The position numbers and the translations under genes were made by a program. The notes below the pieces were generated by a model, which did not search any database, was not told the DNA's origin, and saw only the letters and a program-made list of their open reading frames with translations. This document shows, one piece after another, positions 43,155 through 49,110 of a stretch of 64,000 nt of DNA. Source of the DNA: a virus; IMG/VR virus record IMGVR_UViG_3300025732_000037, positions 1-64,000 of that record. One strand, written 5' to 3'. Position 1 is the first letter of the stretch. Every line of letters starts with the position of its first letter.

Positions 43155-43183
43155 ATCATAACATAAGGGCGCTCCAGTGTCAA
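43155..43183 (-). promoter_or_regulatory. Sigma70-type early promoter overlapping a hairpin
   Basis: TTGACA (43178-43183), 17-bp spacer, TATGAT (43155-43160) on the minus strand. An inverted repeat, GGGTGCTC and GAGCGCCC on the minus strand, overlaps the -35 and spacer; its one mismatch is G.U in the minus-strand RNA. It probably starts a long-leader transcript toward 42894. Confidence 0.7.
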
Positions 43184-43204
43184 CCAGAGCACCCACAGTT
43201 AGTA

Positions 43205-43345
43205 TCAGAAATCAATCACATCTGCAGTGGGTTCGCTACCATAACCCTCCGAAACATCGTCAGAGGTGAGTGCATCAAGAATGGAAAGAATCTCAGTGCC
43301 AGTGTTACCTTGTGCCAGCAGGGAAACAAGAACTTGCTTGGTCAT
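43205..43345 (-). CDS. Small early-type protein (46 aa)
   Basis: The product begins MTKQVLVSLLAQGNTGTEIL and ends GSEPTADVIDF. The short helical QGNTGTEILSILD pattern followed by an acidic tail is, to my memory, frequent in small cyanophage early proteins; no function is known. It lies just upstream of the strong promoter at 43155 and downstream of the 83-residue gene. Confidence 0.7.
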   Translation of the reverse strand: MTKQVLVSLLAQGNTGTEILSILDALTSDDVSEGYGSEPTADVIDF

Positions 43346-43448
43346 AATGAAGAAGAAAAGTGTAAGAAACAGTGTGTGTTGTGAGTGTCTTTAACGGTCG
43401 GAGATTTCCAACCCTTTATAGTGGCGCACTCATTCCACTTGCTATAAC

Positions 43449-43700
43449 TTAGAAGTCGTCGAACACATCGCTATTCAGTTGGATCGCATTTACAGCAGGA
43501 TCATCAAACCTTACACCGTCAAGAGTTTGTGTCATAAAATCACGGATAGATTCAACGAAGTCTTGATACGAACCGCACTCACGAGCGATATCATAAAGAC
43601 CCTCATCATTGAGGATCCAGAGTGCAACATTCCAGGTCTCATAATTCTCCCAACCGTTATAGGAAACGTCAAGAGCATTGCGTTGGAAAGTGGTAGTCAT
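43449..43700 (-). CDS. Early protein with NYETWNVALWI motif (83 aa)
   Basis: The protein contains YNGWENYETWNVALWILNDE at residues 14-33, a motif seen in small proteins of many phages and in phage-derived bacterial proteins, whose function is unknown. The C-terminus (DGVRFDDPAVNAIQLNSDVF) is acidic. It is preceded by repeat copy 1, with about 30 nt between repeat and ATG, so here the repeat clearly lies in the leader and not at the start codon. Confidence 0.75.
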   Translation of the reverse strand: MTTTFQRNALDVSYNGWENYETWNVALWILNDEGLYDIARECGSYQDFVESIRDFMTQTLDGVRFDDPAVNAIQLNSDVFDDF

Positions 43701-43730
43701 TTGGAGAAGAATTTAAGTAGGTTGGTCTTA

Positions 43731-43766
43731 TACTACTAGGACACTTTAGAGATGAGTAACTTTAAT
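43731..43766 (-). repeat. Intergenic 36-bp repeat, copy 1
   Basis: Most diverged core (minus strand TCATCTCTAAAGTGTCC then TAGTAGTATAAG). The next ATG is about 30 nt downstream. Confidence 0.85.
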
Positions 43767-43780
43767 CACTCACACATCGA

Positions 43781-43969
43781 TCAGACTTGGGTAACGAAGT
43801 TGGTACCACTGGAGCGATTTGTGCGGCAACGATTTCCCTTCGTTTGTGTCATCACCAGATCAGACTTACGGGGTTTCGCAGATGCTAACCGTGTGACCTT
43901 AACCTTACCCTGAACCTCAGCAATCATCAGATCCAGAGTAGACATTGAAGCGAACTCAGTGAGTGTCAT
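43781..43969 (-). CDS. Small protein with basic C-terminus (62 aa)
   Basis: The product is MTLTEFASMSTLDLMIAEVQ followed by a strongly basic stretch (KVKVTRLASAKPRKSD, KGNRCRTNRSS). Nothing in it is recognised. It lies between repeat copy 1 and the 82-residue gene and uses an ATG with the same TTCTCAAAATG-like context as the neighbouring early gene at 43700. Confidence 0.55.
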   Translation of the reverse strand: MTLTEFASMSTLDLMIAEVQGKVKVTRLASAKPRKSDLVMTQTKGNRCRTNRSSGTNFVTQV

Positions 43970-44003
43970 TTTGAGAAGGATTGAAGGGAGTTTGTGTTAC
44001 TTA

Positions 44004-44252
44004 TCAGTCGCGGGGAGATGTAGACCAAGGAGCATAAAATCCTTCAATCTCACCAAACGTTTGCTCCAGATACTTCTCTTCATTTGAGAGAGTTTTGGTC
44101 ACAAATTCGTCGTTCAAATAGTATTGAAACTCAGTGTACCATGACTTGATACGATTACCCTGAGCGTCCCACGATTGACGCCACAGAGTGTTAGGAAAGC
44201 ACTGATAGACGTTACCAGTGAAGGGGGAAGTGTAGGAGGAGGTGTTTCTCAT
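44004..44252 (-). CDS. Early-region protein of unknown function (82 aa)
   Basis: The product begins MRNTSSYTSPFTGNVYQCFP and is rich in aromatic residues (WRQSWDAQGNRIKSWYTEFQYYL). Its ATG is the end of repeat copy 2. No ribosome site of the AGGAG type precedes it, which is true of most genes that start at the repeat. Function unknown. Confidence 0.65.
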   Translation of the reverse strand: MRNTSSYTSPFTGNVYQCFPNTLWRQSWDAQGNRIKSWYTEFQYYLNDEFVTKTLSNEEKYLEQTFGEIEGFYAPWSTSPRD

Positions 44253-44287
44253 ACTACTAGGACACTTTCAAGGTGAGTAACGTTAAT
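44252..44287 (-). repeat. Intergenic 36-bp repeat, copy 2
   Basis: Ends in the ATG of the 82-residue gene. Differs from the usual form by CGTT for CTTT at the distal end and CAAGG at the centre. Confidence 0.9.
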
Positions 44288-44302
44288 TGTCGAACACTAG
44301 TG

Positions 44303-44716
44303 CTACTCTACTGTCTGCAGACGTTCTATAAACTCATCCAGATAGTCTGTCGGATCGTGACCTAACTCTGCGATACGATTTAACTCATTTAAGATAGCAC
44401 TCATTTGCTTCACATAAGGTACGCGCATTCTCTCTGTCGTACCCAGAAAAGTGTAATTCTTCGGTCTCCCGCCAGCACAATTCTTGGGACGAAACCTAGC
44501 ATCTTTCCTACTCTTTTCGATGTGGCATTTGTTACATAAAAGTTGGCACTTTGATAACTCTTCCTCCAAAACTTCCTTGGGTTTGTGATACCCTGCGGAA
44601 ATGTTGAATGACTTTGTGGAGGGGTCAATATGGTCGAACTCTAATGTTTCAGTGCAACCGCATTCTACACACTTTCCACCCAGTTTTTCGATGAGGATTT
44701 CTCTAAAATAGTTCAT
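44303..44716 (-). CDS. Free-standing HNH endonuclease (137 aa)
   Basis: The protein has GGKCVECGCTETLEFDHIDP at residues 13-32 and LSKCQLLCNKCHIEKSRKD at about 54-72, which is the HNH fold with two zinc-binding CxxC pairs and catalytic His in FDHIDP. The C-terminal half is helical. Such small HNH enzymes in T4-like phages are homing-type nucleases. An exact late promoter, flanked by a 16-nt inverted repeat that includes the AAAGGA ribosome site, lies directly upstream. Confidence 0.85.
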   Translation of the reverse strand: MNYFREILIEKLGGKCVECGCTETLEFDHIDPSTKSFNISAGYHKPKEVLEEELSKCQLLCNKCHIEKSRKDARFRPKNCAGGRPKNYTFLGTTERMRVPYVKQMSAILNELNRIAELGHDPTDYLDEFIERLQTVE

Positions 44717-44722
44717 AGGTAT

Positions 44723-44777
44723 TTTGTCCTTTAATACCTTTTTATTTATAGTGTTTTTGATGTATTAAGGGACAAAA
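44723..44777 (-). promoter_or_regulatory. Hairpin-enclosed late promoter before the HNH gene
   Basis: Arms 44723-44738 and 44762-44777 are complementary over 16 nt with one mismatch. The exact TATAAATA (44744-44751 on plus) lies between them. The 3' arm of the minus-strand RNA contains the ribosome site AAAGGA, 10 nt before the ATG. Read-through RNA would pair it; RNA started at the late box would not. Confidence 0.75.
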
Positions 44778-44792
44778 CTAAAAGTGCGTTTC

Positions 44793-44966
44793 TTACCACT
44801 TAGAGGGACAATCGAGGTCCTCAACGTATGCTTCACACTTCTCAGATGGCTCAAGTTCGAATAACTTCTCCCAGTCTATTTGGTGTGGATCGAAGTCTGC
44901 TAGAACGTTCATTTCCAGAGTGATCCTATAACGCTGCTTCTGTGCTTGATGATACGCAACCGACAT
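44793..44966 (-). CDS. Small early protein with strong own promoter (57 aa)
   Basis: The product begins MSVAYHQAQKQRYRITLEMN and ends KCEAYVEDLDCPSKW. It has a consensus-like promoter (45017 TTGACA, 17 bp, TAGAAT) and a canonical AAGGAG ribosome site 6 nt before the ATG, the best-formed early expression signals in the window. The acidic C-terminal half suggests an inhibitor or adaptor, but the function is unknown. Confidence 0.75.
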   Translation of the reverse strand: MSVAYHQAQKQRYRITLEMNVLADFDPHQIDWEKLFELEPSEKCEAYVEDLDCPSKW

Positions 44967-44993
44967 AAGTACGCTCCTTTGAGTTATGGAATC

Positions 44994-45022
44994 ATTCTAT
45001 AATGTCTTGGAGTAGGTGTCAA
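44994..45022 (-). promoter_or_regulatory. Strong sigma70-type early promoter, leftward
   Basis: TTGACA (45017-45022), 17-bp spacer, TAGAAT (44994-44999) on the minus strand, 28 nt before the ATG of the 57-residue gene. Confidence 0.8.
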
Positions 45023-45095
45023 GTACCTGGGGAGTATTTATGTGGGTTCCGGGGGACTCTGGGAGGGTCTTGTGAGGATTTTGTGACCTTGGGGG

Positions 45096-45124
45096 TTGAC
45101 GGATTGCGTTCCTTATGTTATGCT
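45096..45124 (+). promoter_or_regulatory. Sigma70-type promoter, rightward
   Basis: TTGACG (45096-45101), 17-bp spacer, TATGCT (45119-45124) on the plus strand. It points to the plus-strand GIY-YIG gene, with a leader of about 155 nt. Confidence 0.55.
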
Positions 45125-45251
45125 GTCTTAGATGACTACAAGATCACACATTTATTAAAGATACCACGATCAATATAACAATCTCATACACCTTTTATTT
45201 TACATTATTTTTTCCATCAGTTAGTATAGCAAACCATCATCAAAAAGGTGC

Positions 45252-45259
45252 TATTTATA
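45252..45259 (-). promoter_or_regulatory. Exact T4-type late box, leftward
   Basis: TATAAATAGC on the minus strand, antisense to the leader of the plus-strand GIY-YIG gene. It could drive late transcription into 44966 or be chance. Confidence 0.4.
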
Positions 45260-45285
45260 CATATTATTAGAACGTCTTATCAGTA

Positions 45286-46038
45286 ATGAACCAAGGAATA
45301 ATCTATGCCATTTTCAATAAAGAAACTGGCAAATATTACATAGGTCAAACTATACACGAACTGAACAAAAAGTGGAAGGAACATCTATATGAAGCGCGGA
45401 GAATGAATGATGCTCCACTATACAGATCTCTACGCAAATATGGAGAAGATAAGTTTAAGATTAGGGTGATAGAAGAGTGCTCTGCGGATATACTTGACGA
45501 CAGAGAAACTTACTGGATAAATGAATACAACTCTTACATCAATGGATATAATCAAACTTCAGGATCTGGCGGTCAGTATAGAGTAAGCATTACAATGAGT
45601 GGGGTTGAGAAGACACCAGAACACATTGAAAATATAAGAAAATCAATAAAAAGAAACGGCGTTGGTTTTAAGATAAGAGGTGACGGTAAGCATAGTTGTG
45701 TCAAAGTAAAAACGATAAATGTTGATACTCTGGAAGAAAAGTTTTACGATAGTTTAACTGAATGTGCGAAAGCATTAAATATCACAAATGGAAACCTTTG
45801 TCGTTATATCAAACACGGATGGAAAGTTAAAGGTCACAGAATAATCAAGTTAGAGAATAAAAAGAAAAGTCACGCAATCTATGGCGTAGATAAGATTACA
45901 AATCAAGTCAAATATACGTTCTCAAGTGTAAGAGAAGCAGGGAGAGTTTTAGGAACTGGTGGAGCAAGTGGATGTGATAAATCACTCAAACATCCACACA
46001 AATACACTTGGAAAGGTTGTTATTGGTTCTATCAATAA
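45286..46038 (+). CDS. GIY-YIG homing-type endonuclease on the plus strand (250 aa)
   Basis: Residues 1-90 form the nuclease: GIIYAIFNKETGKYYIGQT (GIY and YIG motifs), a conserved Arg-rich helix, and LDDRETYWINEYNS with the catalytic Glu. Then follow a NUMOD3-like TPEHIENIRKSIKRN and two NUMOD1-like DNA-binding repeats (FYDSLTECAKALNITNGNLC; TFSSVREAGRVLG). It is one of only two plus-strand genes called here. It is oriented against its neighbours, which fits insertion of a mobile gene. Its 3' end meets a leftward terminator. Confidence 0.9.
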   Translation: MNQGIIYAIFNKETGKYYIGQTIHELNKKWKEHLYEARRMNDAPLYRSLRKYGEDKFKIRVIEECSADILDDRETYWINEYNSYINGYNQTSGSGGQYRVSITMSGVEKTPEHIENIRKSIKRNGVGFKIRGDGKHSCVKVKTINVDTLEEKFYDSLTECAKALNITNGNLCRYIKHGWKVKGHRIIKLENKKKSHAIYGVDKITNQVKYTFSSVREAGRVLGTGGASGCDKSLKHPHKYTWKGCYWFYQ

Positions 46039-46042
46039 ACAT

Positions 46043-46072
46043 AAAAAAAGAGCGCGGTTACCAATCGCGCTC
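46043..46072 (-). terminator. Intrinsic terminator for the 46-58 kb leftward genes
   Basis: The minus strand has GAGCGCG, a 9-nt loop, CGCGCTC, then seven T residues. It lies 100 nt after the last small leftward gene and directly against the end of the plus-strand GIY-YIG gene. Confidence 0.85.
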
Positions 46073-46169
46073 GTGTTCACCCAACCACCTTTTTATTGGA
46101 ATTATCTATACTCTACGGAAGTCACTTTTGATTGTAGATGAGGCAAACTCCCTTCCTCTTTGTATGAAA

Positions 46170-46271
46170 TTAGTTAAACCAGTATGCTAAATCTGCGAGT
46201 TCTGATGCAATCTCTTCTAGATTATCTTCGGTGAGTTTGCTGATGAGTTGTTGTTTGAGATTAGCGTCCAT
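46170..46271 (-). CDS. Very small helical protein (33 aa)
   Basis: The product begins MDANLKQQLISKLTEDNLEE and ends IASELADLAYWFN, an amphipathic acidic helix pair. An alternative ATG three codons upstream (46281) is possible. It is the last gene before the terminator at 46043, 16 nt downstream of the 103-residue gene. Function unknown. Confidence 0.55.
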   Translation of the reverse strand: MDANLKQQLISKLTEDNLEEIASELADLAYWFN

Positions 46272-46286
46272 GATTATCATTTAAGT

Positions 46287-46598
46287 TCAGTTGAGTTTGA
46301 TACCATTGTTGAAAGGAACATCACCGTTGGATGTTGATACAAACCACTGAAAGTTCTTTTGATAAACAGACTCACCAGTTCCGTGCTCTGAGAGAATAGC
46401 ATTAAGACGCGATTTGGTGGTATTTGATTTTACTCCACCATCAAAGATTTCCAACCAAGTATCACCTACCATTGCAATCAGATTGCTATACAGATAGACG
46501 AAACTTACACCTTCAATGTTAATGACTTGAGTGTTTGCGGATTTCCAATCAGTTTCGGTGCTGATTGCGCGGTTCATTTGTGCTTCGATCTTACGCAT
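46287..46598 (-). CDS. Early-region protein of unknown function (103 aa)
   Basis: The product begins MRKIEAQMNRAISTETDWKS and continues VINIEGVSFVYLYSNLIAMV and NTTKSRLNAILSEHGTGESV. The mixed helix-strand pattern looks like a small globular protein that I believe is widespread in cyanophages without known function. Repeat copy 3 lies about 22 nt before its ATG. Confidence 0.7.
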   Translation of the reverse strand: MRKIEAQMNRAISTETDWKSANTQVINIEGVSFVYLYSNLIAMVGDTWLEIFDGGVKSNTTKSRLNAILSEHGTGESVYQKNFQWFVSTSNGDVPFNNGIKLN

Positions 46599-46620
46599 TG
46601 TGGTTTGGGGTAAGTGGTGA

Positions 46621-46656
46621 TACTACTAGGACACTTTGAAGGTGAGTAACTTTAAT
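46621..46656 (-). repeat. Intergenic 36-bp repeat, copy 3
   Basis: Canonical sequence (core AAAGTGTCC then TAGTAGTAT). The ATG is 22 nt downstream, not inside the repeat. Confidence 0.9.
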
Positions 46657-46664
46657 CAGGCAGG

Positions 46665-46868
46665 TCAGAGATTGGATTCCATGATCACATCACGAACTTC
46701 CATCTTGAAGTAATCATAACCCAGCTTCTCCAGCAGATAGATCGTGTAAGCATCTGCAGTGGATTTACAATCAAACAGTTTCAGGGAGTTGAAGTCTTCA
46801 CCTTCATACTTATATCCACCAATTACAGCATAGACTTTCATATTGATTTGATCGGGAGTGAGAGTCAT
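46665..46868 (-). CDS. Early-region protein of unknown function (67 aa)
   Basis: The product begins MTLTPDQINMKVYAVIGGYK and ends MEVRDVIMESNL, a small alpha/beta protein (VYAVIGGYKYEGEDF, STADAYTIYLLEKLG). It is 6 nt from the preceding gene, within a transcriptional unit delimited by repeats 3 and 4. Function unknown. Confidence 0.65.
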   Translation of the reverse strand: MTLTPDQINMKVYAVIGGYKYEGEDFNSLKLFDCKSTADAYTIYLLEKLGYDYFKMEVRDVIMESNL

Positions 46869-46874
46869 TTCAGT

Positions 46875-47135
46875 TCAGAAATTAAGTGATTTAATGTTGA
46901 GAAAAACCATCTGAAGAGGTTCACCGTTCACATGAAAGAACACATAGTTAGGGTGAACTTCAATGTCACCATCTACAGTGGAGAGGTCAACATAATCATG
47001 CCCATCATTGTCTGAAATGTAGGGATTGTCGTCTGTATCATACCCTACAAAATAGAGGATATCATTGACACTTACAGCATAGGAATCTGCCAGAAGATTG
47101 TGAAATTGATTGAGAGTGATAGTAGTGTGAGTCAT
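46875..47135 (-). CDS. Acidic early-region protein (86 aa)
   Basis: The product begins MTHTTITLNQFHNLLADSYA and has an acidic beta-rich centre (DILYFVGYDTDDNPYISDND) ending VFLNIKSLNF. It is not recognised. The high negative charge is shared with several neighbours and might reflect DNA mimicry or protein inhibition, which is speculative. Confidence 0.65.
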   Translation of the reverse strand: MTHTTITLNQFHNLLADSYAVSVNDILYFVGYDTDDNPYISDNDGHDYVDLSTVDGDIEVHPNYVFFHVNGEPLQMVFLNIKSLNF

Positions 47136-47159
47136 TTGTGTTACAGTTTGTGAGGGAAA

Positions 47160-47447
47160 TCAGATACGAAATGCACCGAGAGAGTTAAACTTAGTCCAGA
47201 TGTTTTTCTCTGCGATACGCTTACCGTCAATCTGGAAAGTATAACGGAGTTGTCCTTTTACAGTCTTGGAAACTTTACACGTGAGGCAAATCTCACCGTC
47301 ACGCTTACCATTCCAATCATACTTTGGAAAGTAGTGATTACAAACTCCATCGAAACGGCAATCAACAACACTGTTACGTTGTTGATAGTTTTCAAGTGCA
47401 AGTTGCTCAGTGAGAGCAATGCTGTCGAAGAGGTCGTGTGTGTTCAT
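47160..47447 (-). CDS. Early-region protein with possible zinc site (95 aa)
   Basis: The product begins MNTHDLFDSIALTEQLALEN and carries DCRFDGVCNHYFPKYD and GEICLTCKVSKTVKGQ, four cysteines plus a histidine that could bind zinc. Its ATG is the end of repeat copy 4. Function unknown. Confidence 0.65.
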   Translation of the reverse strand: MNTHDLFDSIALTEQLALENYQQRNSVVDCRFDGVCNHYFPKYDWNGKRDGEICLTCKVSKTVKGQLRYTFQIDGKRIAEKNIWTKFNSLGAFRI

Positions 47448-47482
47448 ACTACTAGAACACTTTGAAGGTGAGTAACTTTAAT
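47447..47482 (-). repeat. Intergenic 36-bp repeat, copy 4
   Basis: GTTC in place of GTCC before TAGTAGTATG. It ends in the ATG of the 95-residue gene and touches the stop of the ArdA-like gene at its other end (TGATTAAAG). Confidence 0.9.
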
Positions 47483-47895
47483 CAGTAGTAAGTTCGAAAC
47501 ACATAACCATTCACAAATGTGAAATCATAGCGTAGATTTTGCTCAAAAGTTTCTTGCCAATCAATCACAACAAATGAAGGAATATCGTACTGTTCAGATG
47601 TATATTCCTCTGCAAACTCTGCTTCTGAACGATACTCTCCAACGTATGCGTTCTCTGCGTTCTCTACATCAGAAAGACCAAACTCTTCAACGAACGCATC
47701 AACAACATCATAACCAAGATTCTCACCTTGCGTCACATATTCTTCGTAATAGTTAAGAAAATCCTCTTCAGAGTTTGCATCAATGAACTCTAGAATATCC
47801 TCCAGAGCATAGTTATCCTCCACGAACTCATCAATCTTATTGACAATTTCTTCGTTGAAGATTTCTTTATAGTTGTTAGTGAGAGTGACAGGCAT
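47482..47895 (-). CDS. ArdA-like antirestriction protein (137 aa)
   Basis: Residues about 78-134 follow the C-terminal ArdA pattern: ENAENAYVGEYRSEAEFAEE, then PSFVVIDWQETFEQNLRYDF and NGYVFRTY (ArdA: AYVGEF..D..FA.E...IDWE..ARELM.DYF...G..FR). The protein is very acidic throughout, as expected of a DNA mimic that occupies type I restriction enzymes. At 137 residues it is shorter than plasmid ArdA (about 165), and the N-terminal domain is reduced. Its place among early genes fits protection of incoming DNA. Family assignment is by motif memory. Confidence 0.65.
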   Translation of the reverse strand: MPVTLTNNYKEIFNEEIVNKIDEFVEDNYALEDILEFIDANSEEDFLNYYEEYVTQGENLGYDVVDAFVEEFGLSDVENAENAYVGEYRSEAEFAEEYTSEQYDIPSFVVIDWQETFEQNLRYDFTFVNGYVFRTYY

Positions 47896-47944
47896 TTGTG
47901 TTAAGAATTGTGGTTTGAGTTTGTGACTTTAATATCTTGGAAAA

Positions 47945-48127
47945 TCACATTCCGTTGATAAAGTCAGCGAGTGCTTTTTTGTATTCAGTTTCGGTAGCAA
48001 ATGTGCGACCGTGAATGGTACGCGGATAGGTTACGTTTGTTTCACCAACTGCAGCAACATTGCGGCAGTCTTGCTCATCGTAACCCATTTCAATGAGGTT
48101 TTGAACGTAGGGATTGTAATGTGTCAT
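47945..48127 (-). CDS. Early-region protein of unknown function (60 aa)
   Basis: The product begins MTHYNPYVQNLIEMGYDEQD and ends KALADFINGM. It looks like a small helical protein with a beta turn (IHGRTFATETEYKKAL). The start is the ATG of repeat copy 5. Not recognised. Confidence 0.65.
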   Translation of the reverse strand: MTHYNPYVQNLIEMGYDEQDCRNVAAVGETNVTYPRTIHGRTFATETEYKKALADFINGM

Positions 48128-48162
48128 ACTACTAGGACACTTTGAAGGTGAGTAACTTTAAT
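48127..48162 (-). repeat. Intergenic 36-bp repeat, copy 5
   Basis: Canonical sequence, ending in the ATG of the 60-residue gene. Confidence 0.9.
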
Positions 48163-48186
48163 TCATTGAAACTTTCTCTCTTAAAC

Positions 48187-48366
48187 TTACATCAATGCCT
48201 CTTCTTCATCTATATTTTTCTTGAGGAAAATGATACGTTTTCTATCTTTTGGAACAGGACAACTCCTGTTCTGTTTGCAATATGCTCTCCTACCTTCTCC
48301 CTTTCCAATGTAATAGGGAGTTCCATCTTCACGCAGATATGCGTAAGTGTAAAACTTGTTATTCAT
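48187..48366 (-). pseudogene. Truncated GIY-YIG endonuclease (59-codon N-terminal remnant)
   Basis: The frame reads [20 protein letters not shown] then GKGEGRRAY, closely matching the intact GIY-YIG gene at 62148-62831 ([26 protein letters not shown]). It stops after DEEEALM, where the intact protein continues with the helix bearing the catalytic Glu and the DNA-binding part. About 25 nt separate the stop from repeat copy 5. The upstream hairpin/late-promoter element is preserved. It is a remnant of a homing gene, possibly still translated but without catalytic residues. Confidence 0.85.
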
Positions 48367-48370
48367 TCTA

Positions 48371-48450
48371 CTTTATGTGCCGCATCAGTATTTATGCAAG
48401 AAAGGGGGCATTTCTGCCCCCAATCTCTTTGCTTAGTTGCGACACATAAG
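48371..48450 (-). promoter_or_regulatory. Compound hairpin/late-promoter element before the truncated GIY-YIG gene
   Basis: Outer arms 48371-48384 and 48438-48450 pair over about 13 bp with one G.U in the minus-strand RNA and one bulged base. Inside are a hairpin with seven G.C-rich pairs around loop GAAA (48403-48421 region), followed by TTTCTTG, and the late box CATAAATA (48389-48396). The 3' arm ends 4 nt before the ATG. Confidence 0.75.
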
Positions 48451-48456
48451 CACTAT

Positions 48457-48464
48457 TATTTATT
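48457..48464 (-). promoter_or_regulatory. Late promoter box variant
   Basis: AATAAATAATAG on the minus strand at the end of the 54-residue gene, just outside the compound element. A similar GATAAATAATG flanks the element at 62834-62912. Confidence 0.4.
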
Positions 48465-48628
48465 CAATCAACCTCAACCCATTCTTCTCCATTATACACA
48501 ACATCTGTACCAAAAACATCTGTGAACTCCAGCAAATAGTAATCTACAGATACACCTTTGATTGCAGCATCTTGAAGAGTTTGGTGATACTGTTCAGAGG
48601 TGAGAATGAAGAAATCAGTTTCAATCAT
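48464..48628 (-). CDS. Early-region protein of unknown function (54 aa)
   Basis: The product begins MIETDFFILTSEQYHQTLQD and ends YNGEEWVEVD, acidic with a helix and two strands. Its ATG overlaps the stop of the small exported-type peptide upstream (ATGA), which supports coupling. Function unknown. Confidence 0.65.
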   Translation of the reverse strand: MIETDFFILTSEQYHQTLQDAAIKGVSVDYYLLEFTDVFGTDVVYNGEEWVEVD

Positions 48629-48735
48629 TGAGGTGAAATAATATCAGCAGCAGTGTGCAATGTGTTGGATGTTACGTTGCGAACTGCTGGTGAAAGTAGA
48701 AACGCAACGGTGAAAATCAGGAGAATTGTTTTCAC
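48625..48735 (-). CDS. Small exported-type peptide (36 aa, GTG start)
   Basis: With a GTG start the product is MKTILLIFTVAFLLSPAVRN followed by VTSNTLHTAADIISPQ. A Lys followed by an uninterrupted hydrophobic stretch is a typical Sec signal or membrane anchor, leaving only about 20 residues outside. The stop overlaps the next ATG. No purine-rich ribosome site is obvious, so the start is uncertain. Confidence 0.5.
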   Translation of the reverse strand: MKTILLIFTVAFLLSPAVRNVTSNTLHTAADIISPQ

Positions 48736-48770
48736 TTTACACGGTGATTTGAGTGTTAAACTTCTGCGGA

Positions 48771-48905
48771 TCATTTGCAGAAATTAGGATCAATGTTACA
48801 GAATTGTTCTGCGCGTTGTTCTTGATACTCATTCACGGTTGCGATAGCATTAGCACCGAACTGAATACCAACGAAAAGTGTAGCGAAGAGAAGAACAATT
48901 CTCAT
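48771..48905 (-). CDS. Small secreted-type protein with two cysteines (44 aa)
   Basis: The product begins MRIVLLFATLFVGIQFGANA, a clear signal peptide with a likely cleavage after ANA or AIA. The mature part (TVNEYQEQRAEQF CNIDPNFCK) contains two Cys that could form a disulfide. The ATG overlaps the stop of the 68-residue gene (ATGA). A second signal-type peptide follows downstream. I infer a periplasmic or membrane role, perhaps in exclusion or envelope change. Confidence 0.65.
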   Translation of the reverse strand: MRIVLLFATLFVGIQFGANAIATVNEYQEQRAEQFCNIDPNFCK

Positions 48906-49108
48906 TTCAGAATGTAACGATAATCAATGGATTTGATGCACCAACCTGTTGCACAGGTAATCTCTTCAACTAGATCATCCTCATCATCTGCTTCCCAGAT
49001 TTGACCAATGGTTTCATCAATGATTTGTTCTTGTTTGGATGGTTGAAGTTCATACTCACCATCATCAGTGGTGAAATCAAACTTGATTTCAGTAACTTGG
49101 AACAGCAT
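48902..49108 (-). CDS. Acidic early-region protein (68 aa)
   Basis: The product begins MLFQVTEIKFDFTTDDGEYE and ends CATGWCIKSIDYRYILK, with a very acidic centre (IWEADDEDDLVEEI). I believe this family is common in cyanophages, without known function. Coupled by ATGA overlap to the secreted-type gene downstream. Confidence 0.7.
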   Translation of the reverse strand: MLFQVTEIKFDFTTDDGEYELQPSKQEQIIDETIGQIWEADDEDDLVEEITCATGWCIKSIDYRYILK

Positions 49109-49110
49109 AA

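Larger units (their letters stand above)
42895..43204. other. Gene-poor leader region with promoter, palindrome and late box
   Basis: About 310 nt without a convincing gene. On the minus strand it holds a strong sigma70-type promoter (43155-43183), the palindrome AAATCG-GCG-CGATTT (43116-43130) with further CGATTT copies near 43042 and 43075, and a GATAAATA late box (43031-43038). A GGAGG follows near 43005. GC is visibly higher than in the flanks between 43085 and 43130. A 28-codon frame with ATT as its only candidate start lies at 42929-43015 and is not called. Confidence 0.5.
44967..45285. other. Divergent promoter region (about 320 nt)
   Basis: This gap holds a leftward sigma70-type promoter (44994-45022), a rightward one (45096-45124), an exact leftward late box (45252-45259), and a long AT-rich leader before the plus-strand GIY-YIG gene. 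No further gene is seen. Confidence 0.6.
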
